From positions 1 through 5,769 of the forward strand of contig SKPT01000662.1 in NCBI GenBank assembly GCA_007119405.1: DNA of 5,769 nt. The letters run 5' to 3'. Below the pieces are notes generated by a model. It made no database searches. It had not been told where the DNA came from and saw nothing but the letters and a program-made list of their open reading frames with translations. This document shows, in pieces, positions 1-5,554 of this stretch; positions within the stretch are counted from its first letter, which is position 1; every line of letters starts with the position of its first letter. The position numbers and the translations under genes were made by a program. Origin of the DNA: Phycisphaeraceae bacterium. GTDB lineage: Bacteria; Planctomycetota; Phycisphaerae; Phycisphaerales; Phycisphaeraceae.

Positions 1-1011
1 CGCAACGTGCTGCGCGCCTTCGACGCCCAGCGCACCAGCGACTGGTTCGCGTCGCTGGGCGTGACGCTCAAGCGCGAGCCCACCGGCAAGCTGTTTCCCA
101 CCAGCGACAGCGCGCACACCGTGTTGAACGCCTTGCTGGACCGCCTGCGCGCCCTGGACGTCACGCTCCTGACCGATCACCGCGTCAGCGCCATCGCCCA
201 CAGCCCTGCCGGCTTTCGTCTCACGCACACGCATGGCGAGCTCCATGCGGCACGGCTGATCATGGCCACCGGCGGGCGGTCGCTGCCCAAAACCGGCAGC
301 GACGGCGCGGGTTGGCAACTCATTCAGCGCCTCGGCCACACGGTGACGCCGACGTACCCCGCGCTGGTGCCCCTGGTGTTGCATGAAGACTTCTTTCACG
401 CCCGGCTCAGTGGCCTGGCGCAGGAGGTTGAGCTCAAGAGCTTCGCTGGCGGCAAGCTGGTCGACCGCCGAAAGGGCTCGCTGCTCTGGACGCATTTCGG
501 CGTGAGCGGGCCGGTGGTGATGGATGCCAGCCGCTTCTGGGTCATCGCTCACGCCCGCGGCGAGCAGCCGGAGCTGCGCTGCGCCATGCTTCGCGAGCCG
601 TTCGAGGCGGTTGAGCAGTGGCTGATCGCTGCGAGCGGCGCGTCGCCCCGACGGGCGCTGGCGGGGCTGCTGGCGGAGCGGCTGCCCCGGCGGGTGGCGG
701 AGCACTTCGCCGACGAGGTGGGCAACCCCGTGCTGGGGCAGCTTCCCCGCGCGGCGCGGCGCGAGTTGGTGCATTGGCTGACTGACCTCAGCCTGCCGGT
801 GGTGCGTGATCGCGGCTGGAACCATGCCGAGGTGACCGCCGGCGGCGTGCCGCTGAGCGAGGTTGATCACCGCACCATGGGTTCACGAAAGCTGCCCGCG
901 CTGCACCTCGTGGGCGAGATGCTCGACGTGGACGGGCGCATCGGCGGGTTCAACTTTCAATGGGCCTGGGCGACGGGCCACCTTGCCGGTTGTGCCGCCG
1001 AGCGGTCGTAG
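1..1011 (+). CDS. HI0933/YhiN-family FAD-dependent oxidoreductase, 5'-truncated by the window edge
   Basis: The frame is open from base 1 and ends in TAG, giving 336 visible residues. Members of this flavoprotein family (also annotated as aminoacetone oxidase family FAD-binding enzymes or BaiN-like) are about 400 residues, so roughly the first 70 are missing, including the GxGxxG Rossmann motif and the SGGGRCN-type segment. The visible part shows the family landmarks in order: FASLGV..KREPTGKLFP near the start, the central ATGGRSLPKTGSDGAGW block followed by GHTVTPTYPALVPL, the WTHFGVSGPVVM motif, and the C-terminal GGVPLSEVDH..TMGSRK, then GEMLDVDGRIGGFNFQWAWATG, which closes the FAD site. 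The usual TMESK is TMGSR here. The GTG at base 7 is only the first possible start codon inside the window and is not the real start. The physiological substrate of most members is unknown. The family assignment is firm; the function is not. Confidence 0.93.
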   Translation, partial: RNVLRAFDAQRTSDWFASLGVTLKREPTGKLFPTSDSAHTVLNALLDRLRALDVTLLTDHRVSAIAHSPAGFRLTHTHGELHAARLIMATGGRSLPKTGSDGAGWQLIQRLGHTVTPTYPALVPLVLHEDFFHARLSGLAQEVELKSFAGGKLVDRRKGSLLWTHFGVSGPVVMDASRFWVIAHARGEQPELRCAMLREPFEAVEQWLIAASGASPRRALAGLLAERLPRRVAEHFADEVGNPVLGQLPRAARRELVHWLTDLSLPVVRDRGWNHAEVTAGGVPLSEVDHRTMGSRKLPALHLVGEMLDVDGRIGGFNFQWAWATGHLAGCAAERS

Positions 1012-1049
1012 CGCCCGCCGTCACCGCGCCGCTTCAACCTCGCCCGCCT

Positions 1050-1066
1050 CGCCGGCGCTCCCGGCG
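1050..1066. other. GC-rich hairpin after the flavoprotein gene
   Basis: CGCCGG (1050-1055) and CCGGCG (1061-1066) form a perfect 6-bp inverted repeat around a 5-base loop, 38 bases after the TAG of the flavoprotein gene. There is no T-run after it on either strand, so it does not qualify as a standard intrinsic terminator. In such GC-rich DNA a stem of this size can arise by chance. It could still stabilise the 3' end of the transcript. Confidence 0.3.
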
Positions 1067-1163
1067 GATGACAGGTACACCGCCCACGCCGCCGCCCGGT
1101 AAGACTGACGGCCCGGCCCGGTCCGGTGGCCAAGCCAGCCGACCAAACCGCGAAACCTGACTC

Positions 1164-1193
1164 TTGACCGGCGTCAGGCCCACTTGTCATACT
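1164..1193 (+). promoter_or_regulatory. Promoter-like sequence between convergent genes
   Basis: TTGACC (1164-1169) and CATACT (1188-1193) are separated by 18 bases, matching the sigma70 -35 box at 5 of 6 and the -10 box at 4 of 6 positions. No gene on the plus strand follows it: the next gene is on the opposite strand. If active, it would produce RNA that runs through the hairpin at 1206-1224 and then antisense to the cupin gene. It may well be a chance match. Confidence 0.25.
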
Positions 1194-1205
1194 ATTGATA
1201 GCCGG

Positions 1206-1224
1206 CCCGGGGACGCTCCCCGGG
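1206..1224. terminator. Strong GC hairpin between convergent genes, possible bidirectional transcript end
   Basis: CCCGGGGA (1206-1213) pairs perfectly with TCCCCGGG (1217-1224) across a CGC loop. It lies between the 3' ends of the flavoprotein gene (+, ends 1011) and the cupin gene (-, ends 1282), the position expected for a shared terminator. Neither strand has a T-tract, so intrinsic termination is uncertain. It may only impede 3' exonucleases. Confidence 0.4.
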
Positions 1225-1281
1225 GCTGGACCCGGACGGAGGCCCGCCACATAGCATCTATCCGTCGCTGGGGGGTATGGG

Positions 1282-1770
1282 CTATTCAGCGCCCGCACCG
1301 GGCCCAACGACCTCGATCCCGAAGCGATCACCCAGTGCCTTTATGTCCTCGATGCGAGGCGGCACTTCGAGCTTGCCCATGCCAATGTAGAAATCCGCTG
1401 CCGATCCGGGGCAGTGCAGGATCAGCAAGCGGCCATGCGTGTCGCCGGTATTGAGATAATCGCGCACCCGCCCGCGCGGCACATGCAAATAGTCGCCCTT
1501 CGCCATGCGATGGGTCGTGCCATCCACGGTCGCTGTGAAGGTGCCTTCAAGCACGTAGAACGCCTCTTCCTCATTGTGGTGGATGTGCGGCGGCGCGCCA
1601 CTGCCCGGTCGAACGTCGATCTCTGAGATCGCATACGTGCCGCCCGTGTGCGCCGCAGTCATGATAAAGCGCATCGGATCACCCATTACCGGATGCGTCT
1701 CGCCCTCGCCATGGGGTACCTGGCGAACGGCAGAGGAAGTGGATACGGTCGGTCGCGACGCGCTGCTCAT
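1282..1770 (-). CDS. Single-domain cupin protein (162 aa)
   Basis: This small soluble protein of the cupin superfamily has one beta-barrel domain, and I see no signal peptide. Cupin motif 1, G(X)5HXH(X)3-4E(X)6G, is present as G56, H62, H64, E69 and G76 in PPHIHHNEEEAFYVLEG, giving three of the usual four metal ligands. Motif 2, G(X)5PXG(X)2H(X)3N, is recognisable as G92, P98, G100 and N107, but the metal-binding His is Arg103. The fold is therefore clear but the metal site is altered. I chose the ATG at 1770 because GGAG lies 6 bases upstream and the cupin domain begins soon after. The frame stays open further upstream to 2109, but that extension does not look like protein. The gene is divergent from the DUF4242 gene and convergent with the flavoprotein gene. 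Relatives include many functionally uncharacterised cupins and quercetin-dioxygenase-like proteins, so the substrate is unknown. Confidence 0.88.
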   Translation of the reverse strand: MSSASRPTVSTSSAVRQVPHGEGETHPVMGDPMRFIMTAAHTGGTYAISEIDVRPGSGAPPHIHHNEEEAFYVLEGTFTATVDGTTHRMAKGDYLHVPRGRVRDYLNTGDTHGRLLILHCPGSAADFYIGMGKLEVPPRIEDIKALGDRFGIEVVGPGAGAE

Positions 1771-1943
1771 GACGGACTCCTGTAAATCAACACTCCCCAG
1801 TTGACTGCTGGCCAGCCCATTGCCGGCCTTCTTCGCGATCAACATAGCACAACCGGCTCGTGAAGGAATGATTATTGTACAGGTCAAAGCATTCCGCCGG
1901 AATAAACCGAGCTGTCTCCTCCTGCTTGAACCGCTCGAGGCAA

Positions 1944-1967
1944 GTGACGTCCTTGAGCTTATGTCAC
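1944..1967. promoter_or_regulatory. Imperfect inverted repeat, possible operator
   Basis: GTGACGT (1944-1950) and ATGTCAC (1961-1967) are inverted copies with one mismatch, separated by 10 bases, so the half-site centres lie 17 bp apart. That is compatible with a dimeric regulator. It is 174 bases upstream of the cupin start and about 270 upstream of the DUF4242 promoter, so which gene it would serve is unclear. Confidence 0.25.
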
Positions 1968-2200
1968 CGCCGTAGCGTTTCACGCAGGTGTGAAAGCGCC
2001 GCAGTGGCAGCAGATCCATGGCCTGCGCGAATGGTGCGGCCAGCGTGCACGGACCTCCCTTTCGACCGGGGAGAGGCCCCATGATGGACGCGATCTGAAA
2101 TCGATGCACGCCTGGAATTAACGGAAGTCACTGATGGGTCCGGTCTTACGTCATTTTCAACCAAAAACATTGGGACGGTAGTGGTCCTCACCCCGATTTT

Positions 2201-2216
2201 CCAAGTGGGGGCTTGG
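2201..2216. promoter_or_regulatory. Small dyad overlapping the -35 box of the DUF4242 gene
   Basis: CCAAG (2201-2205) and CTTGG (2212-2216) form a perfect 5-bp inverted repeat with a 6-base centre. The right half overlaps the -35 box TTGGTC (2213-2218), a position where a bound repressor would block RNA polymerase. The arms are short, so chance is a real alternative. Confidence 0.25.
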
Positions 2217-2241
2217 TCCCGGCTGGGGGATTGGGCATAAT
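2213..2241 (+). promoter_or_regulatory. Sigma70-type promoter of the DUF4242 gene
   Basis: TTGGTC (2213-2218) and CATAAT (2236-2241) are separated by the ideal 17 bases. The -10 box matches TATAAT at 5 of 6 positions and the -35 box keeps TTG. Transcription would start near 2248, leaving a leader of about 43 bases before the ATG at 2292. Confidence 0.6.
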
Positions 2242-2291
2242 GAGGTGGGCGTGAGTCGCACACCTTTGCATCCAACTCAAAGGAGGTTGAC

Positions 2292-2588
2292 ATGCCCAAG
2301 TACCTGATCGAGCGTGAGATTCCCGGTGCGGGGCAGATGTCTGCCGCCGATCTCCAGAATGCAGCAAGCAAGTCGTGCGGCGTGCTGGAGAACCTCGGGC
2401 CGCGCATCCAATGGGTTCACAGCTACGTGACGGGCGACAAGATCTATTGCATTTACAACGCCGCCAATGAGAAGCTGGTGCGGGACCACGCGGACCAGTC
2501 GGGCTTCCCGGCCACCCGCATCGAAGAGGTGGCTACGATCATCGACCCGACTACGGCCGAGGCGCGGCAACCCACTGCTGCAGGATGA
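2292..2588 (+). CDS. DUF4242 family protein (SCO4226-like)
   Basis: This 98-residue protein opens with MPKYLIEREIPGAG and carries the family blocks SCGVLENLGPRIQWVHSYVT (29-47), DKIYCIYNAANE (49-60), DHADQSGFPATRI (65-77) and IDPTTAE (84-90). These are hallmarks of DUF4242, a small ferredoxin-like-fold family. From memory, its characterised member is the nickel-binding SCO4226 of Streptomyces coelicolor. H43, C53 and H66 are candidate ligands here, but nickel binding in this protein is inference. The start is secure because AAAGGAGG ends 6 bases before the ATG. No signal peptide or membrane segment is visible, so it is probably cytoplasmic. It has its own promoter (2213-2241). The next gene begins 258 bases downstream, with a hairpin in between, so it is likely monocistronic. 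The last eight residues are low-complexity and lie outside the conserved domain. Confidence 0.9.
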   Translation: MPKYLIEREIPGAGQMSAADLQNAASKSCGVLENLGPRIQWVHSYVTGDKIYCIYNAANEKLVRDHADQSGFPATRIEEVATIIDPTTAEARQPTAAG

Positions 2589-2596
2589 GGTGAAAC

Positions 2597-2612
2597 GCGG
2601 CCGGACGGCCGC
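2597..2612 (+). terminator. Hairpin just after the DUF4242 stop, possible terminator
   Basis: GCGGCCG (2597-2603) and CGGCCGC (2606-2612) are perfectly complementary, realistically a 6-bp GC stem with a GGAC tetraloop. It begins 8 bases after the TGA, which suits a transcript-end structure. There is no T-tract, so it is at best a weak or non-canonical terminator. Confidence 0.4.
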
Positions 2613-2785
2613 AATGCTCCGGCTTGTCAGCTCGACGACGCATTCGGGTGTGTAAGGACCATACGGATATGCCTTGTTGATGAACCTCGGCAGCGGGGGC
2701 GACGCAGGGTGCGTTTCATCCGCGTGACGCTTCTGCATCCGACGCGACCCATGGGGCCCCTCAGTCAATTGGGGCGGTGAGGTGA

Positions 2786-2797
2786 GGCTGTTCAGCC
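2786..2797. promoter_or_regulatory. Perfect short palindrome upstream of the cupin-TPR gene
   Basis: GGCTG-TT-CAGCC is a perfect 5-2-5 dyad, 49 bases before the ATG of the cupin-TPR gene. ATTGG (2768-2772) and CCAAT (2796-2800) form a second, wider inverted pair around it. I could not identify a convincing -35/-10 pair for this gene in 2589-2846. The dyad could be an operator or a 5'-leader hairpin. Confidence 0.25.
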
Positions 2798-2846
2798 AAT
2801 CGCGACCCAGTCGTGCCGGGTGGCGCCAACCATCAGGAGAAGAATC

Positions 2847-4955
2847 ATGCGTTCATCCCGCGCGACGGTCGGCCCAACATGCCTCCTGCTGATGACGGGC
2901 ATCTTCTTCGTCGGCTGCGATGCGTCGACCCGCGACTTGGCCCTGGATCAGACGCCTGCCGAGCGGACGGTGGCCGTTGTGCCGACGGAGGTCGAATGGC
3001 AGCCCGCACCCGACGCGGTGCCTGCTGGCGCGGAGTTGGCGGTGCTGGACGGCAACCCCGAAGCAAACGAGCCGTTCGTGGTTCGGATGCGCATGCCCGA
3101 CGGCTATCGCTTCCCCGCCCACTCGCACCCGCACTCCGAACGCGTCACGGTGATCGAGGGAACCATGCACCTGGGCATGGGCGAGCGGTTCGATGAACAG
3201 GCGCTGGTGGCTTACCCGGCAGGCAGCTTCGTCTCCATTCCAGCAGACGAGCCGCATTTCGTCCTGGCGGAAGGCGAGACGGTGATTCAGGTCACAGGCG
3301 TGGGGCCGTTGGATATTCACTACACAGAGCCATCGCAGCAGGCGGATCGCGCACCCACTGCGGTGGCGGCAGTCGGTGATACGCCCCCCCGCTTTTACGA
3401 GGGCTTCGGCAACTATCACCGACAAGCCACGACCGACTCCGAGCAGGCCCAGCGTTGGTTCGACCAGGGCATGCAATTGCTTTATGGCTTCAACCACGAC
3501 GAAGCAATCCGTTCATTCGAGCAGGCGGCGGAGCATGATCCGGATTTCGCGATGGCGTGGTGGGGCGTCGCCTATGCCCACGGCCTGCACATCAACAACC
3601 CGGTCATGAGCGAGGAGGAATCCAGGCTGGCCTACGACGCGGCGCAGGAGGCGGTGGCGCGCGTCGACCATGCTTCCCCAGTCGAGCAGGCGATGATCCG
3701 GGCCGTCGCCGAGCGATACACCATGCCGGTCCCCGAGGACCGCACGCATCTCGACGAGGCTTACGCTGATGCGATGGAGCAGGTATGGGACGCATATCCG
3801 GAAGATCCGGATGTGGGCGCGTTGTTTGCCGAGTCGCTGATGAACCTTCAGCCGTGGGATCTGTGGACGCGCGAGGGCGAGCCGAAGGGACGCACGGAGG
3901 AGATCGTCGCGGTGCTTGAACGTGTGATGGAGCTGGATGAGAACCACCCCGGCGCGAATCACTTTTATATCCACGCCGTCGAAGCGTCGCCGGAGCCGGA
4001 GCGGGCGGTCGCCGCCGCGGACCGGCTGCCGGAGCTGGTGCCCGGCTCGGGGCATCTGGTCCACATGCCGGCGCATATCCACGCGCGGCTCGGCAAGTGG
4101 GCGGACGCATCAGACGCGAACGTGGCGGCGATCGAGGCAGATCGTGCGTACTTTGCCGTCGCGCCCGAGCCCGACTTTTACTCGCTTTATTACGTTCACA
4201 ATCTCCATTTCCTGGCATGGTCCGCGATGATGGAAGGGCGGTACGAGCAGGCCCTGGCGGCGGCCGGGGAGCTCGAACGCGATATACCCGAAGCGTTCCT
4301 GCGTGAGTGGACATTCATCGCCGACGGCTTTATGCCGGTGACCTACCACGTGCTGATCCGCTTCGGCCGGTGGGAGGACATACTCGACACGTCCGAGCCG
4401 GACGACTATCGCCTGGTCAGCCGAGCCCACTGGCGGTACGCCCGCACCATCGCGCTGAGCAACCTCGGTCGACTGGACGAAGCGAGCGACGAACTGGAAG
4501 CCTTTGAACGCGTGGTGGCCGAGATTCCTGACGACTGGCAGGTGGGGCAGAACAACGCCAACGATGTGATCGACATTGCACGGCTGATGGCGGAGGGCGA
4601 GCTGGCGTTCCACGACGGCCGACACGACGACGCGTTCGATGCGCTCCGCGAGGCGGTCGAGTTGGAAGATGCCCTCTTGTACGACGAGCCACCCGGCTGG
4701 ATGCACCCGACCCGGCACGCCCTCGGCGCGCTGCTGTTGGCTGGCGATCACCCGGAAGAGGCCGAGGCCGTCTATCGGCGCGATATGGAGCGGCACCCGA
4801 ACAACGGCTGGGCATTACTGGGGCTGAAACAATCGCTGGAAGCCCAAGGCCGTGACGAGCAGGCGGCGGCGCTCGACGTTGAACTCGAGCGGGCTTGGGT
4901 ACGTGCGGACGTGCAGCCGGCTGCCTCGTGCTACTGCCATCCCGATGCGCGGTAG
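2847..4955 (+). CDS. Predicted lipoprotein: cupin domain fused to a tetratricopeptide-repeat protein (702 aa)
   Basis: The N-terminus has basic residues, a hydrophobic core and FVGC at 21-24, a lipobox-like site that would make Cys24 the lipidated residue, so the protein is probably membrane-anchored and exported. Asp25 at +2 would mean inner-membrane retention in E. coli, though that rule may not hold here. Residues about 60-160 form a cupin. Motif 1 is complete (G86, H92, H94, E98, G105). Motif 2 is G126, P132, D134, H137, with Asp for the usual Gly. The block continues into GVGPLDIHYTEP, as in small secreted cupins. From about 200 to 690 it is helical and TPR-like (AQRWFDQGMQLLYGFNHDEAIRSFEQAAEHDP at 201-232), with conserved His-rich stretches NHFYIH (371-376) and HMPAHIH (406-412). 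I chose the ATG at 2847 because AGGAGA lies 6 bases upstream; an in-frame GTG at 2820 lacks this and precedes the signal sequence. The final codons abut an IS remnant. No enzymatic role can be assigned. Confidence 0.88.
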   Translation: MRSSRATVGPTCLLLMTGIFFVGCDASTRDLALDQTPAERTVAVVPTEVEWQPAPDAVPAGAELAVLDGNPEANEPFVVRMRMPDGYRFPAHSHPHSERVTVIEGTMHLGMGERFDEQALVAYPAGSFVSIPADEPHFVLAEGETVIQVTGVGPLDIHYTEPSQQADRAPTAVAAVGDTPPRFYEGFGNYHRQATTDSEQAQRWFDQGMQLLYGFNHDEAIRSFEQAAEHDPDFAMAWWGVAYAHGLHINNPVMSEEESRLAYDAAQEAVARVDHASPVEQAMIRAVAERYTMPVPEDRTHLDEAYADAMEQVWDAYPEDPDVGALFAESLMNLQPWDLWTREGEPKGRTEEIVAVLERVMELDENHPGANHFYIHAVEASPEPERAVAAADRLPELVPGSGHLVHMPAHIHARLGKWADASDANVAAIEADRAYFAVAPEPDFYSLYYVHNLHFLAWSAMMEGRYEQALAAAGELERDIPEAFLREWTFIADGFMPVTYHVLIRFGRWEDILDTSEPDDYRLVSRAHWRYARTIALSNLGRLDEASDELEAFERVVAEIPDDWQVGQNNANDVIDIARLMAEGELAFHDGRHDDAFDALREAVELEDALLYDEPPGWMHPTRHALGALLLAGDHPEEAEAVYRRDMERHPNNGWALLGLKQSLEAQGRDEQAAALDVELERAWVRADVQPAASCYCHPDAR

Positions 4956-5173
4956 CCGTTGCGCACGACCTGGCGGTGGCCGTTCTCGTCGAGCAGGTGG
5001 GCGTGGTCGGCGATCCGCTGCTCGACCTCGACCTCGACGGCCTGGGCCAGCAGCCGCTGGGCCCCGTGGCGCAGGACCTCGGTGAGCGGGTCGGCCGGGG
5101 CCGGCATGCCCACGTGGCCGGCGTTGGAGCCCGGGAGTGGAAACGTCACCGATTCGGTGGTAGCGTCTGTCAT
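4931..5173 (-). pseudogene. IS256-family (mutator-type) transposase, N-terminal remnant
   Basis: The visible protein is 80 residues against roughly 400 for IS256-family transposases. It starts at an ATG (5173) with AGGAG nearby. After a variable start it shows the typical N-terminal block: DPLTEVLRHGAQRLLAQAVE, then VEVEQRIADHAH and GHRQVVRNGY. Similarity stops at the Tyr of RNGY (about 4952). Family members would continue with a PERE-like segment here, but this frame reads RASGWQ and a stop, which is sequence belonging to the 3' end of the cupin-TPR gene on the other strand. The DDE catalytic residues are absent, so it cannot transpose. It has been cut by a deletion or rearrangement. The family call rests on remembered pattern and not on a search. 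Confidence 0.8.
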
Positions 5174-5256
5174 GGCGGTGTACTCCTGCCCGCGTTGGGC
5201 CTTGTGGGTGTGTGCGATACACCCAAGGTACGCCGCCTTTTTCAGAATTTCATCCA
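4951..5256 (-). mobile_element. Remnant of an IS256-family insertion sequence (5' end only)
   Basis: The remnant comprises the transposase N-terminus plus about 80 bases of its upstream sequence. The inner boundary is set near 4950/4951, where transposase similarity ends and the cupin-TPR frame begins. The outer boundary is set near 5250-5262, where the A+T-richer stretch ATGAAATTCTGAAAAAGG (minus strand) gives way to the open frame at 5257-5445. The second terminal inverted repeat and about three quarters of the element are missing. I could not confirm the exact terminal inverted repeat or any target duplication. Confidence 0.6.
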
Positions 5257-5445
5257 CAGGATTTGGTTATAGCCCTCAGGCGCATCGTCCTGCAGCAACA
5301 CTTCGGGCAGGTAGGCATTGGTCGTGAAAGCCTTGTCCATTCCCTTCCGCGCCCGCTGCGTGTCCCCGCCGAGGCGGTAGTCGGTGGTCCCGGCTGGGAA
5401 ACCGCCCGGACCTACCTCAACATGGAAGCCCGATGAGCCGCCCAA
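5254..5445 (-). pseudogene. Fragment of an unidentified coding region truncated by the IS remnant
   Basis: On the minus strand the frame is open from just after a TGA at 5446-5448 to a stop at 5242-5244 inside the IS end. The translation looks protein-like (GPGGFPAGTTDYRLGG, then TTNAYLPEVLLQDDAPEGYN and QILW), with good GC preference at third codon positions. The last segment faintly recalls the K..TTNYLP..L...A...GY..I.W pattern of fold-type IV PLP aminotransferases (branched-chain or D-amino-acid). The spacing after the PGG motif does not fit well, so I do not assign it. The only start available is a TTG at 5443-5445, and no ribosome binding site is evident. It is best read as an internal or C-terminal piece of a gene broken by the IS insertion or a later deletion. 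Confidence 0.4.
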
Positions 5446-5477
5446 TCAACGGCGATTTACAGAAGAAGGGTTGCTTT

Positions 5478-5496
5478 ATCGCATGACAGATGCGAT
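5478..5496. promoter_or_regulatory. Perfect 7-5-7 inverted repeat, likely operator upstream of the csbD leader promoter
   Basis: ATCGCAT (5478-5484) and ATGCGAT (5490-5496) are perfectly inverted around GACAG, 24 bases upstream of the -35 box at 5521. Its length and symmetry are typical of sites bound by dimeric regulators, and the position upstream of -35 suits an activator or a distal repressor site. As RNA it would form a hairpin without a T-run, so a terminator role is unlikely. Confidence 0.5.
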
Positions 5497-5520
5497 TGTT
5501 CTGGGGTTAACATATCGACC

Positions 5521-5548
5521 TTGCCTTTCCGACGCGGCGTCCTATAGT
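5521..5548 (+). promoter_or_regulatory. Sigma70-type promoter of the csbD leader or small RNA
   Basis: TTGCCT (5521-5526) and TATAGT (5543-5548) are separated by 16 bases. The -10 box matches at 5 of 6 and the -35 box at 4 of 6 positions. It is followed by an A-rich stretch (AAAAT) where transcription would begin, near 5555. It is among the best promoter matches in the window and lies upstream of no long open frame other than csbD. Confidence 0.65.
5531..5541. promoter_or_regulatory. Dyad within the promoter spacer
   Basis: GACGC-G-GCGTC is a perfect 5-1-5 inverted repeat lying entirely between the -35 and -10 boxes. A protein bound here would compete with, or distort, the RNA polymerase site. 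The repeat is short and G+C-rich, so chance is possible. Confidence 0.3.
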
Positions 5549-5554
5549 AAAATG

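Larger units (their letters stand above)
1771..2291. other. 521-base divergent intergenic region
   Basis: This region separates the 5' ends of the cupin gene (-) and the DUF4242 gene (+). It holds no convincing gene. The cupin frame remains open through much of it on the minus strand, but with arginine- and serine-rich, unprotein-like translation and no recognisable domain. Visible elements are an imperfect dyad at 1944-1967 and the DUF4242 promoter with a small dyad at 2201-2241. I found no convincing sigma70 promoter for the cupin gene. The best minus-strand candidate is an extended -10-like TGCTATGTT at 1841-1849, without a matching -35 box. Confidence 0.6.

Noticed and set aside
1841..1849. 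Extended -10-like TGCTATGTT as the promoter of the cupin gene (minus strand)
   Set aside because: No acceptable -35 box at 16-18 bases, and the nearby TTGACC has no -10 box at the proper distance.
1771..2109. N-terminal extension of the cupin gene up to 2109 on the minus strand (113 additional codons)
   Set aside because: The translation is arginine/serine-rich with no domain, while the ATG at 1770 has a well-spaced GGAG and directly precedes the cupin fold.
2277..2768. 163-codon minus-strand frame covering the DUF4242 gene
   Set aside because: It lies antisense to a clearly recognisable gene and has no recognisable domain.
2820..2846. GTG at 2820 as the start of the cupin-TPR lipoprotein
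   Set aside because: It would add nine residues before the signal peptide and overlap the clear AGGAGA site used by the ATG at 2847.
3513..4796. Several long open frames on the minus strand opposite the cupin-TPR gene
   Set aside because: They arise from the G+C-rich third positions of the real gene and show arginine/proline/histidine-rich translations without domains.
5021..5038. Short CTCGAC tandem repeat
   Set aside because: It is three copies inside the transposase remnant, encoding a Val-Glu alternation, and is not an independent repeat.
5212..5436. Plus-strand open frame across the IS end and the broken gene
   Set aside because: It crosses the inferred IS boundary, has no ribosome binding site, and the minus-strand frame is more protein-like.
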